Shown here piece by piece: positions 8,849-16,701 of a stretch of 64,000 bases of DNA. The position numbers were made by a program, and so were the translations under genes. Positions within the stretch are counted from its first letter, which is position 1. Every line of letters starts with the position of its first letter. The DNA lies in the NCBI GenBank assembly GCA_901538445.1, contig LR594584.1:528572-592571 (forward strand), read 5' to 3'. A model generated the notes under the pieces. It was not told the origin of the DNA and did not search any database. It saw only the letters and a list, made by a program, of their open reading frames with translations. This stretch comes from Gemmataceae bacterium. Lineage in GTDB: Bacteria > Planctomycetota > Planctomycetia > Gemmatales > Gemmataceae.

Positions 8849-11575
8849 GTGGACGTACCGTTCCGACTCACACGACGCGACGCACCCGCACCGACCGACG
8901 CGTTCCTGCTCGTTTCGGCCGACGTGAACGAGTTGGCGAGGGCATGCGCCGGCCTCGGCGACAACGTGCCGGCCGTGTTCGCGGTCAGCGGCGGCTTCGT
9001 GCTGGTGCCGCCCGCGGGCCACGACGCCCGGCACGTTCCCGGCGCGATCGCCCTGCGGCGACTGACGGGCGACCTCTACGTCCCGGCCGACGCGGAACTG
9101 ATGCCGGCGCTGCTCCCCGACGAGGCGGCCGCACTCACGCAGGCTCGCGGCCTCGTCGTCCTCCCCGGCGGTGAGGTGCTGGCGTTCGACCCGACGCCGC
9201 TCGCGGTCACGCAGTGGCTGCGGCCGGTCGTTGTTCGGCGCGACGACTGGCACCCGTTCCCGCCGCGACCGCACCGCCCCGACACGCTCTCCGCGATCGA
9301 GCGGCCGGCACCGCCCGCGGGGTTGATGGACGTTCTCGGTGCGGGCGCGCCGGACGACACCGAGCCGCTCGGCACCGGGTCGGGACAGGGCATCCCCGAA
9401 GACGCGCGACCGGCCGATGCGACATCGGCGCTGACGCGGTTCACCGCGAGCGGCAAGCTCGCCTTCGGCGGGTTCCTCGCGTGGGTCGGGCGGCAACTCG
9501 GGTCGGCCGGGCTCGCGAAGCTCGGCGGCGACCTCGCCCGCAAAGCGCTCGAAGCGGTCCCGCGGCTCAGCGAGAAGGTGCTCGGCGACCAGGAGGCGGC
9601 GCTCCGCGAGGTACTCCGGCAGCTTCAATCGGGCGACATCGAGAAGGGGCTCCGCCGCGCGCCGATCGCCGTGGCCGACCCCGACCAGCCGGTGAAGGTC
9701 GGCACGAACGCGGCCCTCGGCAACCGCGACCCGCGGTACTCGCTCCGCGACCTGATCGGCTCCGGCGGCGGCCCCGCGACCGCGTGGCTCGGCGGCGGCG
9801 ACGTGTGGAACGAACTCGCGAAGGTGTACCGGCAACTCGCCGAGGACGCCACGAAGCGCGGCGACTTCCGCCGGGCCGCGTACATCTACGGCGTGCTGCT
9901 CCGCGACCTCCGCAGCGCCGCGAACGTCCTCCTCGCCGGCGGCCTGTGCCGCGACGCCGCCCTGCTCTTCCGCGACAAGTTGAGCGACCCTCTCGCCGCC
10001 GCGGACGCCTTCGAGCGCGCCGGCGACACCGACGAGGCGGTGCGGCTGTACGAGAAGTACGAGCACTTCGAGAAGGCCGCGGAGCTGCTCCTGCGGATCG
10101 GCGACGAGGAGCGGGCGCTGCTCTTTCACACGAAGGCCGCCGAGCAACTCGCCGGCCGCGGGCACTTCCTCGCGGCCGGGCTCCTGATGCGGAGCCGGGC
10201 CGGCCGCCGCGACCTCGCGGTCCGCTACTTCCGCCGCGGCTGGGAGGGCATTACTGCCGAGAACGTGACGTGCGGCGAGCGACTACTTGATGAACACCTC
10301 GCCGCCGACGACCTGCCCGCCACGAAGTCGCTGCTCGCCGAAGCCGAGACAGTTCTCGCGGACCGGCCGGGTGACACGGGCCGGTTCTTCAACTACGCGC
10401 TCGCGGCGGGTGGGAGCTTCCTCCCAACCGAACTACGGGACGACCTCACCGACCACGTGCGAATGATGTTCGCGTCGCACCTTCGCGCCGCCGGCAGCGG
10501 TCACGACGGCTCGCGACTCGCGAACGAGCTGTTCGGAGAGGGGGCGGTGTGGTCCGGTCCCGTGGTACGCGACGCGGGCTTCGCCGTCCGCGACCGCGAG
10601 CGCCGCCCCGCACCCCCCGCCGCTCCGTCGCACCCGCCGCCCGTGAAGCTCGCGAGCGGCACCGTCACTGCGGTGGCGGTCGCCCGCGGCACGTTCGACA
10701 TCGTCGTCGCGACCACCGAAGCGATCGTGATGTGGCGGGTCAACGAGGGGCGGGTTGTGCCGGTCGCCGGGGAATCCGGGAACCCGTTCGGCGCGCTCTC
10801 GGTGGACCACAGGGGTGAGGTGGTGGTTGGTCTTCAGGTGTTGAGCGATGCGGTCCTCCTGTCGTCCTTCGCCGTGAACGCTTCGTACCAACTCCGCTGC
10901 GTCCGCGAACCGAGCGAAAACCCCGAAGCCGACTGGTACCTTCAGCCCGCGGCGACCGGTGACCTTGTGGTGCTCGCGCTCGGTGGGCAACGGTTGAGTT
11001 TCGTTGGCCCGGTCCTGGTCGGCCGGGAGCCCCACCCGTTTCGGCCAGCCGGGGCACTCACCCACCTTCTCGCAACCGCTCCGGGAAACACGGCCTGGGA
11101 CTGGTCGGACGGATCGATTCACCACCTGAACCACGGCTCGTCGCCGCCCGACGGGGCGCAGTGGGCCGAACCCTGGAAGCCCGCCATCCGCGACGACGTG
11201 ATTCGGCCGACCCCGGGTATCGATTGGATGACCTCGACACCGGGAAAGCTCGTGTTAACCGGCATCGACGCGGAAGGGTTTTTGAGGTGGGCTGAGTTTC
11301 GTGTACATCGCCCAGCGAAGCCGACGATGCGCTACGCACTCGCACCGACCGACGATTACGTTGCGGCGTGTCTGACGAGCTCGGAGGGGGTCGCGGGCGT
11401 CACGCGGCAGAACGAGGTGCAGTGGTTCCGGCTCGCGGGCACGCGGCTCGACGTGGTCGCCTCGGTGAGGTTGAACGTGCCCACGCCGGTCGTCGCGCTC
11501 GTCGCCCGACCCGGGCACAACGAGGTCGTCGCGATCCTCGCCGACGGGCACGCGGTGCGGGTCGCGCGACCCTAA
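8849..11575 (+). CDS. MoxR-system protein with TPR-like helices and C-terminal beta-propeller
   Basis: 908 residues, GTG start three bases after the previous stop, with GGGGAGG upstream. Residues 1-200 are an accessory (bpX-like) domain. About 300-490 is a stack of helical hairpins of TPR/SEL type ('AAYIYGVLLRDLRSAANVLL', 'ADAFERAGDTDEAVRLYEKY'). About 590-908 shows propeller blades ('VTAVAVARGTFDIVVATT', 'VVALVARPGHNEVVAILADG'). The TPR-like stack and propeller suggest a large protein-binding scaffold. It is the last gene of the coupled operon; the next gene downstream has its own promoter. No signal peptide or membrane segment is visible, so the whole machine appears cytoplasmic. Confidence 0.8.
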   Translation: MDVPFRLTRRDAPAPTDAFLLVSADVNELARACAGLGDNVPAVFAVSGGFVLVPPAGHDARHVPGAIALRRLTGDLYVPADAELMPALLPDEAAALTQARGLVVLPGGEVLAFDPTPLAVTQWLRPVVVRRDDWHPFPPRPHRPDTLSAIERPAPPAGLMDVLGAGAPDDTEPLGTGSGQGIPEDARPADATSALTRFTASGKLAFGGFLAWVGRQLGSAGLAKLGGDLARKALEAVPRLSEKVLGDQEAALREVLRQLQSGDIEKGLRRAPIAVADPDQPVKVGTNAALGNRDPRYSLRDLIGSGGGPATAWLGGGDVWNELAKVYRQLAEDATKRGDFRRAAYIYGVLLRDLRSAANVLLAGGLCRDAALLFRDKLSDPLAAADAFERAGDTDEAVRLYEKYEHFEKAAELLLRIGDEERALLFHTKAAEQLAGRGHFLAAGLLMRSRAGRRDLAVRYFRRGWEGITAENVTCGERLLDEHLAADDLPATKSLLAEAETVLADRPGDTGRFFNYALAAGGSFLPTELRDDLTDHVRMMFASHLRAAGSGHDGSRLANELFGEGAVWSGPVVRDAGFAVRDRERRPAPPAAPSHPPPVKLASGTVTAVAVARGTFDIVVATTEAIVMWRVNEGRVVPVAGESGNPFGALSVDHRGEVVVGLQVLSDAVLLSSFAVNASYQLRCVREPSENPEADWYLQPAATGDLVVLALGGQRLSFVGPVLVGREPHPFRPAGALTHLLATAPGNTAWDWSDGSIHHLNHGSSPPDGAQWAEPWKPAIRDDVIRPTPGIDWMTSTPGKLVLTGIDAEGFLRWAEFRVHRPAKPTMRYALAPTDDYVAACLTSSEGVAGVTRQNEVQWFRLAGTRLDVVASVRLNVPTPVVALVARPGHNEVVAILADGHAVRVARP

Positions 11576-11585
11576 GACGGCCAGG

Positions 11586-11601
11586 CGGCACGCGGGTTGC
11601 A
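11586..11601 (+). promoter_or_regulatory. Sigma-54 (-24/-12) promoter for the 85-residue gene
   Basis: CGGCACGCGGGTTGCA has GG and GC dinucleotides separated by exactly 10 bases, and matches the RpoN consensus (TGGCACG-N4-TTGCA) except for one base. A start site would fall near 11612, leaving a leader of about 53 bases to the ATG at 11665. Confidence 0.6.
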
Positions 11602-11664
11602 TAACGGTTGTGAAACGCCTGGGCATTCGGACGTCCAGAGCTTCACCCGCAAACCGGAGGCAAC

Positions 11665-11922
11665 ATGACGACCACCGCACGCGCCCTCGCCGATCAGGTG
11701 CTGGAAGCGCGACAAAGTGCCTGGGCCAAGAGCGATTACGCCACCGCCATCGTGCAGACCGAGCAGCTCACCCCGGAAGACGCCAAGGTGGTGCGGCGGG
11801 TCGTCGCGGACGCCGGGTATCAGGGTGAGGAAATGGAACAGATGGTGAAGCAGGTTTCCGACCTGGTCGTCGGCACCGTCGAGGCGCTCGCGGACGACAT
11901 GCCCGCGACCGGCGGCGACTGA
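11665..11922 (+). CDS. Small hypothetical protein, Ala/Glu-rich helical
   Basis: 85 residues, with a strong ribosome binding site (GGAGG, six bases upstream). The protein is acidic and predicted mainly helical, with no Cys and no membrane segment. I do not recognise a family. It is separated from the MoxR operon by 89 bases that contain a sigma-54-type promoter, so it is more likely regulated separately than as a sixth gene of that operon. The regular spacing of V, L and A residues suggests a helical bundle. Confidence 0.72.
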   Translation: MTTTARALADQVLEARQSAWAKSDYATAIVQTEQLTPEDAKVVRRVVADAGYQGEEMEQMVKQVSDLVVGTVEALADDMPATGGD

Positions 11923-11973
11923 ACCAACGCGGGGCGGGTGCAAGCACCCGCTCCGCCCGCGACCACGTCGAAC

Positions 11974-12219
11974 TCAGCTCACCCCGGAGTTCTTCCGGGG
12001 TGCCTCCCCACTTTCATGAGCACGGGCTGCGGCGGCCTGAACCCGGGCGTGAACGTCCTGGTGGTCGCCGATCACCTGGACCCGTCGGCCGTCGGGCGTG
12101 ATGACCGTCGCGGTCCCGGGTTTCGGGCCGGGCACCACGGCCGTCTGCGGGTCCGCGTCGATCATCACGTCGCACTTCGGGTTATCAGCATCTTCCAACC
12201 GCAACTGGGGCGCTGCCAT
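11974..12219 (-). CDS. Small hypothetical protein
   Basis: 81 residues, beginning MAAPQLRLEDADNP. CAGGAGACAGTC precedes the ATG, giving a good ribosome binding site. It is a short acidic strand-rich domain ('TAVVPGPKPGTATVITPDGR') followed by a charged helix with a histidine ('GDHQDVHARVQAAAARAH'). It has one Cys and no membrane segment. It is convergent with the 85-residue gene, 51 bases away. A sigma-54-type promoter lies 36-51 bases upstream. The family is unknown; coding is supported by the ribosome site, the promoter and compact composition. Confidence 0.55.
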   Translation of the reverse strand: MAAPQLRLEDADNPKCDVMIDADPQTAVVPGPKPGTATVITPDGRRVQVIGDHQDVHARVQAAAARAHESGEAPRKNSGVS

Positions 12220-12254
12220 GACTGTCTCCTGAAGGGAACGGACAGTCGTGAACA

Positions 12255-12271
12255 GGCAAACGGTGTGCCCC
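12255..12271 (-). promoter_or_regulatory. Sigma-54 promoter for the 81-residue minus-strand gene
   Basis: Read on the minus strand, GGGCACACCGTTTGCC has GG-N10-GC spacing and matches the -24 (GGCAC) and -12 (TTGC) elements. The start site would be near 12244, only about 25 bases before the ATG at 12219, with the ribosome site in between. It lies just beyond the stop of the upstream gene (12282). Confidence 0.55.
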
Positions 12272-12281
12272 GGGTTAACGG

Positions 12282-13421
12282 TTACGGCGCGACCTTCAGC
12301 GTCACCATCACCGGGAAGTGGTCGCTGTACCCGCGGCCCACGGCGTTGTCGCTGGCCGAGCCGAACCGCCACGGCCGCCGGCCCTTCGACCCGGCCCGGA
12401 TCAGCCCCTCGGTCGGCACCTGCACCGAGTCCACCACGCACCCCCACCCGGTCGTGTCGAGGAGCCCCGGCGAGACGACGATGTGGTCGTAGATCAGCGG
12501 CCTGCTGTAGTAGTGCGTGCCGAACTCCTCGGGCGACTTGCCCGAGAGCAGCCCGAGCAGCACCGGCGGGTTCGCGTCGGGCGTCACGAGCTTCGGGTCG
12601 GCGACGACGTGCAGCGTCTTCGCGACGGAGTCCGACTCCGGCGTGTCGTTGAAGTCCCCGCACACTAGGAAATCGACCCTCGGGTCGGCCCGGTGCTCGG
12701 CGAGGTACTCGTCGTAGATCGCGTGCGCGTACCCGTCGCGGCCGGTCCCCTCCTTGCCCGTGCCCTTGTCGGTGAGCTGCGAGGTCCAGTGCGACGCGAC
12801 CAGGGACAGGTTTTTCCCGTTTACCGTGACGGTCACCTCCAGGATGCGCCGCCGGCTGCCGAGGAGCCGCCCGCCGCTGAGCGGGTACCGGGAGATGACG
12901 CACGGGGCGATGTGCCGGCCGGCGTCGAGTTCCTTCATGACGACCTGATCGTACTTCGCGGCGTCGGCCGGGAGGCCGGCGTTGAGCGCCTGTTGGAGCA
13001 ACTCGGCGGCCCGGTGGCTCTCGATCTCGTTGCCGACGATCACGTCCGGCCCGATCCCGCCGTTCTGCTTGAGCAGCCACGCCGCGAGCTTGTGGTACTT
13101 CGCGGCCCGGTCCTCGGGCTTGTTGATGAACCAGGCGTCGTACTCCTCGTCGACCTGTCGCCGCTTGTCGTCCACGTCGTCGAACAGGTTCTCCATGTTC
13201 CAGTGGCACAGGAGCACGGTCTTCGAGCCCTCGGGGAACGTGCCGCTGTCGTGCGGGGCCGGGGCCTGCTGCCGGTCGCGGGCGCAGTTGACCCCGAGGA
13301 GCACGAGCCCGGCGAACGCCGCGAGCACCGCGACGGCGGCCCGCGCCTTCCACGGGAGCTCCATGAACGCGGCGAGCGCCTGCTGGGCGGCCTGCGAGTT
13401 CCGGTCCGAGTTCCGCGCCAT
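12282..13421 (-). CDS. Endonuclease/exonuclease/phosphatase-family protein
   Basis: 379 residues. A hydrophobic segment at about residues 25-48 ('AAVAVLAAFAGLVLLGVNCA') anchors or exports the protein. The catalytic domain follows, with the family motifs: 'WNMENLFDD' (Asn and Glu of the first motif), 'IVGNEIE', 'ASHWTSQ', 'CGDFNDTPESDS' (GDFN) and the C-terminal 'SDHFPVMV' (SDH). These fit a Mg-dependent phosphodiesterase or exported nuclease. Start ATG at 13421 was chosen because the upstream in-frame residues look non-coding. The substrate cannot be read from sequence. Confidence 0.86.
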   Translation of the reverse strand: MARNSDRNSQAAQQALAAFMELPWKARAAVAVLAAFAGLVLLGVNCARDRQQAPAPHDSGTFPEGSKTVLLCHWNMENLFDDVDDKRRQVDEEYDAWFINKPEDRAAKYHKLAAWLLKQNGGIGPDVIVGNEIESHRAAELLQQALNAGLPADAAKYDQVVMKELDAGRHIAPCVISRYPLSGGRLLGSRRRILEVTVTVNGKNLSLVASHWTSQLTDKGTGKEGTGRDGYAHAIYDEYLAEHRADPRVDFLVCGDFNDTPESDSVAKTLHVVADPKLVTPDANPPVLLGLLSGKSPEEFGTHYYSRPLIYDHIVVSPGLLDTTGWGCVVDSVQVPTEGLIRAGSKGRRPWRFGSASDNAVGRGYSDHFPVMVTLKVAP

Positions 13422-13576
13422 GAGTCGCTCCACGTGTGGTTCTCCCGAGTCCCTGGGGTGTGCGGCCCCCACAGCTTACCGGGTTCCCGGACCCGTTTCG
13501 AGTTCGACTGGACACCCCGGCCGGAGACGGTATGCCTGCGGGCGAATATCGGACCCACACTGGCGGAGGGGCGGCG

Positions 13577-14131
13577 ATGCGCACACTGGTGCAAGCGGGG
13601 GTCGTGGCGGCGGCGGGCGCGGCGGGCGTCGCGGCCGCGCTGTTCTTCTTCGCCCCGCCCCGGCAGGCCGGGGCCGCGTCGAACGACCGGTACCAGGACA
13701 TGATCATGGCCACCGGGGCCGTGACCGTGAACCCGAAGGTCCAGACCGACGGCGTGTGGCTCCTCGACTACAAGGCCGGGAAGCTCCTCGGCACGGTCAT
13801 CGACCGGAACCAGGGGAAGATCGTCGGCTGGGCCGAGGTGGACCTCGCCACCGAGTTCGGCCTCCAGGCCCGCGCCGACGTCCACTTCATGATGACCACC
13901 GGGTACATCACCCAGGGCCAGTCGGCGCTGTACCTCGCGGAGACCACCACGGGCCAGTTCGGCGTGTTCACGATGGGTCCGGGGCAGAACAACGTCGGCG
14001 TCGCGATCCGCCGCCACGACATGACCAAGTTCCGCCAGGCCGCCGGGCAGCCGGCCGCGGGTCTCCCGGGCGGGGGCCCGGCGCAGCCGGCCGCCCCCGG
14101 CGGCGCGATCCTCCCGCAGATCCAGCCGTAA
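13577..14131 (+). CDS. Exported hypothetical protein
   Basis: 184 residues, with GGAGGGGCGGCG before the ATG. An N-terminal signal or signal-anchor (residues 6-28, 'AGVVAAAGAAGVAAALFFFA') is followed by a compact beta-rich domain ('GVWLLDYKAGKLLGTVIDR', 'GQFGVFTMG') and a Pro/Ala/Gly-rich tail. The domain reads like one or two propeller-type blades. Divergent from the nuclease gene, so 13422-13576 must hold promoters for both. Function unknown. Confidence 0.78.
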   Translation: MRTLVQAGVVAAAGAAGVAAALFFFAPPRQAGAASNDRYQDMIMATGAVTVNPKVQTDGVWLLDYKAGKLLGTVIDRNQGKIVGWAEVDLATEFGLQARADVHFMMTTGYITQGQSALYLAETTTGQFGVFTMGPGQNNVGVAIRRHDMTKFRQAAGQPAAGLPGGGPAQPAAPGGAILPQIQP

Positions 14132-14196
14132 CCGCCCGACGCTGGAACCGTGAATACACTGACCCGGTCGCCCACGCGCCCGAGCCGGGTCAGCCG

Positions 14197-15033
14197 ATGA
14201 TCGACGTCCACATCCACGCCGTGCCGCCGAACCTCCCGGGGACGGGGCCGCTCGCGCCCCTGCTCCGCCAGCCGCCCGCGGTCGTCGCCGCCGAGTTGCG
14301 GCGCGAGATGCAGACCAGCGGCACCGCCCTCGCCTTCGCAATGGGCGCGTGGGACTGCGGCGACGACGACCCGCTCGGCATCAACATCACCCTCGAAATC
14401 GCGCAGCAGGTTCCGGGGCTCCGGGCCATCGGCATCGCCGACCCGACCCGCACCGACGCGGCCCACTTCCGCCGCGTCGAGGAGCTGCTCGCCGCCGGCC
14501 GCGTCGTCGCCCTCAAGGGCTACCTCGGCTACCTCCACTTCGAGCCGGCGCACCCGAACTACCGCCGGTACTACGAACTCGCCGGGAAGTACAAGGTGCC
14601 GGTGATGTTCCACACCGGCGACACGTACTCGCCCAAGGCGAAGCTCAAGTTCGCCCACCCGCTCGGCGTGGACGAGGTCGCCGTTGACCACCCGGACACG
14701 CGGTTCCTGATGTGCCACGTCGGCAACCCGTGGACGCTCGACGCGGCCGAGGTGATCTACAAGAACATCAACGTGTGGGCCGACCTGTCCGGGCTCATGG
14801 TCGGCACCGACGAGGTGTTCGCGTCGGACGAGGGCCGCGAGGCCGCCGCGGAGCTGAGCCACGCGGTCCAGCGGGCGATGCGGTACTCGGAGCGGCCGAA
14901 CCGGTTCGTGTACGGCACCGACTGGCCGCTCGCGCCGATGACCGCGTACCGCGACTTCATCTTCGAGGCGATCCCCGCCGAGTACCACGAGCAGGTCTTC
15001 GAGGAGAACGCCCGGCTCCTGTTCCGGGTGTGA
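14197..15033 (+). CDS. Amidohydrolase-2 family hydrolase
   Basis: 278 residues, beginning with the metal-binding 'MIDVHIHA' (H5, H7). Other family landmarks are 'ALKGYLGYLHFEPA', 'FHTGDTYSP', 'CHVGNPW' and the C-terminal 'FVYGTDWPLAP', which carries the catalytic aspartate of the amidohydrolase_2/ACMSD-like TIM barrel. No signal peptide, so cytoplasmic. Such enzymes hydrolyse or decarboxylate small ring compounds using Zn or Mn; the substrate is not readable. Not obviously in an operon: the following gene starts 68 bases on with its own strong ribosome site. Confidence 0.87.
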   Translation: MIDVHIHAVPPNLPGTGPLAPLLRQPPAVVAAELRREMQTSGTALAFAMGAWDCGDDDPLGINITLEIAQQVPGLRAIGIADPTRTDAAHFRRVEELLAAGRVVALKGYLGYLHFEPAHPNYRRYYELAGKYKVPVMFHTGDTYSPKAKLKFAHPLGVDEVAVDHPDTRFLMCHVGNPWTLDAAEVIYKNINVWADLSGLMVGTDEVFASDEGREAAAELSHAVQRAMRYSERPNRFVYGTDWPLAPMTAYRDFIFEAIPAEYHEQVFEENARLLFRV

Positions 15034-15101
15034 ACCACCCCCGCGGGGGGCGTGTCTTCGCCGGTAGACTCACGCTCAATCTCAACCGGAGGAGGACGCC
15101 C

Positions 15102-15839
15102 GTGCCGAAGCTGAACCAGATCAACGCCGTCGTCTCGGCCCGCAAGAACGAGGCCGAGAAGGCCGTCACCGAACTGCACAAGGTGTCGCAGAAGGAGCAA
15201 CTGTTCGTCGGCCGCGAGCGGACGTACCGGCCGCTCGACGAGGTGAACGGCCAGAAGCTCCCGCCCGAGAGCCAGCGGGTCCAGCAGCGGGTGGACGACC
15301 TGATCCGCCAGGCCCGCGAGAAGTGGACCGAGCTGTGGAACCTGGTCCTCACGCAGGACACCGGGAACCAGAAGGCCCGCGCCGACATCGTCGTTGACGG
15401 GAAGCTGATCCTCTCGGACGTGCCGGTCACCACGCTGCTGTTCCTCGACAAGCAGGTGAACGACCTGGAGACGTTCGTGTCGAAGCTCCCGACCCCGGAC
15501 CCGGCCGAGGAGTGGAACCACGACCCGAGCACCGGCCTGCTGCGGAGCAAGGCGAGCGAGTCGCTGCGGACGAGCAAGGAGCCGACCGTCATCGTGAAGT
15601 ACGCGGCGACCAAGGAGCACCCGGCCCAGACCGAACTGTTCACCAAGGACGTGCCGGTCGGGACGTGGACGCAGATCCTCTACAGCGGGAGCATCTCGAC
15701 GGACCGCAAGAACGCGATCCTGGCCCGGGTCCGCAAGCTCCAGGACGCGATCAAGGCCGCGAAGGAGCAGGCGAACCTGCTGGAGGTCGAGCGGCAGAAG
15801 GCCGGCGAGCCGGTCCTCGACTTCGTGTTCGGGGGGTGA
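15102..15839 (+). CDS. Conserved hypothetical protein (actinobacteria-like family)
   Basis: 245 residues, GTG start with GGAGGAGG six bases upstream. It opens 'MPKLNQINAVVSARKN' and has landmarks 'QLFVGRERTYRPLDE', 'DVPVTTLLFLDKQVND' and 'LPTPDPAEEW', and ends with a helical segment. From memory it resembles a conserved protein of unknown function common in actinobacteria ('AKLNQI...TYRP...DVPVTYLLFLEKQL'), which would fit horizontal exchange. No signal peptide, metal motif or membrane segment was found. A terminator-like hairpin follows it. Confidence 0.82.
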   Translation: MPKLNQINAVVSARKNEAEKAVTELHKVSQKEQLFVGRERTYRPLDEVNGQKLPPESQRVQQRVDDLIRQAREKWTELWNLVLTQDTGNQKARADIVVDGKLILSDVPVTTLLFLDKQVNDLETFVSKLPTPDPAEEWNHDPSTGLLRSKASESLRTSKEPTVIVKYAATKEHPAQTELFTKDVPVGTWTQILYSGSISTDRKNAILARVRKLQDAIKAAKEQANLLEVERQKAGEPVLDFVFGG

Positions 15840-15849
15840 GAGTGCATCG

Positions 15850-15879
15850 ACGGGTCGCCCGTTGCAACGGGCGGCCCGT
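15850..15879 (+). terminator. Terminator-like hairpin after 15102-15839
   Basis: Arms 15850-15863 and 15866-15879 pair over 14 positions with one G-T wobble and a two-base loop. Only a weak T-rich tract follows, so termination may be inefficient. It lies between two same-strand genes. Confidence 0.4.
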
Positions 15880-15918
15880 CTGCGTTATGTTGAGGTCATG
15901 GCCTCAGGAGGGATCGTC

Positions 15919-16101
15919 ATGTCGAACGAGCCGAGTCAACCGATCGATCGGTCACCCCAACCGATCCCCGTTCCGGCCGAGGTCATCGCGTCCGCGCTCC
16001 GCGACTTTGACGAGGCCGAGGTCGTCGCGGCGATCCGCGAGATCCACGCCGGTGGCGGGCGCAAACTTGAAGATTTCATCGGCGATCTCGAGCGGGCGTA
16101 A
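15919..16101 (+). CDS. Small hypothetical protein
   Basis: 60 residues, starting at ATG 15919 behind CAGGAGGG. The sequence is acidic: a Pro-rich N-terminus followed by one helix with 'ALRDFDEAEVVAAIREIHAG'. No Cys, no membrane segment, no known family. Codon pattern and ribosome site support coding, but the small size leaves doubt. Confidence 0.55.
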   Translation: MSNEPSQPIDRSPQPIPVPAEVIASALRDFDEAEVVAAIREIHAGGGRKLEDFIGDLERA

Positions 16102-16124
16102 GTGAGGCCGTGCAGGAGAAAGCA

Positions 16125-16306
16125 CCCCTCACCCGCGACTCGAAGACTCGTCGCGACCTCTCCCCGCAGCGCCGGGGCGAGGTGGGTCACTTCGGCCCGT
16201 TCCAACCTGAACCACCCGCGAAGCTGCCGAGACGCAGATTGACCCCACCTCGCCCCGGCTCTGCGGGGAGAGGTCACCGCGAGTCTTCGAGCGGTGGGTG
16301 AGGGGC
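16125..16306. repeat. Long palindromic (MITE-like) element
   Basis: Two arms of about 65 bases are near-perfect inverted copies: CCCCTCACCCGCGACTCGAA at the left matches the reverse of the end near 16306, and CTCCCCGC...GGGGCGAGGTGGGT is mirrored by CCCACCTCGCCCC...GCGGGGAG. It resembles short palindromic intergenic repeats often scattered in GC-rich genomes. No reading frame inside it is credible. Confidence 0.65.
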
Positions 16307-16465
16307 AGAAGCTTGTCACTTTCTCCTGCTGTCGTGTTGTCCGCTGCGGCGACGATCGCCAGGGCCATTTCCCTTGAACCTTTTCCCTGCGGCGCGCATC
16401 ATTACCTCCGCACAGGCGTGCAGGCTGAGGCTCCGGCTCAGGTTGACACAGGGGTGTCCGACAGT

Positions 16466-16490
16466 GTGGGTTCGAGCCCCACTCCCACCA
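16466..16490 (+). other. tRNA 3'-end piece (T arm and acceptor 3' strand)
   Basis: GTGGG-TTCGAGC-CCCAC (16466-16482) is a perfect T arm with a canonical T loop. It is followed by TCCCACC-A (16483-16490), the form of a 3' acceptor strand plus discriminator. No complementary 5' acceptor exists upstream. The exact complement, GGTGGGA, lies downstream at 16591. Three small hairpins precede the T arm (CTGAG/CTCAG, GACAC/GTGTC), so a degenerate upstream cloverleaf is possible but its acceptor pairs poorly. Confidence 0.45.
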
Positions 16491-16499
16491 CTCCCTTCG

Positions 16500-16584
16500 G
16501 AATGAAAAAGGGAAAAAGTAAAAAGTAAAGAATGACGAATGATGTCTTTCGCTTTTACTTTTTACCTTTCCTCCTTTTTCATTC
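16500..16584. repeat. AT-rich imperfect inverted repeat
   Basis: GAATGAAAAAGG (16500-16511) and CCTTTTTCATTC (16573-16584) are perfect inverted copies, and the interior AGTAAAAAGTAAAG / CTTTTACTTTTTAC also pairs. The composition is strikingly A/T-rich against the surroundings. It lies between two tRNA-like pieces and could act as a transcription signal or be a small repeat insertion. Confidence 0.5.
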
Positions 16585-16590
16585 CGCTCC

Positions 16591-16651
16591 GGTGGGATAG
16601 CCCAACTGGTAGAGGCAGGCGTCCCGCTCTTCAGAATCAGACTCTCACGCC
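16591..16651 (+). other. tRNA 5'-half piece (acceptor, D arm, anticodon stem with long loop)
   Basis: GGTGGGA (16591-16597) followed by TA, then a D arm (GCC 16600-16602 with GGC 16614-16616, loop containing AACTGGTA), then GGCGT (16618-16622) and ACGCC (16647-16651). The last pair is a perfect 5-bp anticodon-type stem, but its loop is 24 bases instead of 7. The first seven bases pair 7/7 with the acceptor strand that lies upstream at 16483-16489. No T arm follows in the normal position. Confidence 0.4.
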
Positions 16652-16701
16652 AGTTTCAAACCCGTGCCGAGGTGACTTCTCGACTGTCCGGCAACCTGCA
16701 A

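Noticed and set aside
5471..10165. Very long minus-strand open frame opposite the MoxR operon
   Set aside because: Arg/Gly/Ala-rich with no domain; it is the antisense of a GC-rich coding region whose plus-strand products have clear motifs and coupled starts.
13436..13576. N-terminal extension of the 13577-14131 protein
   Set aside because: Residues before the ATG at 13577 look non-coding, overlap the divergent promoter region and would bury the signal peptide.
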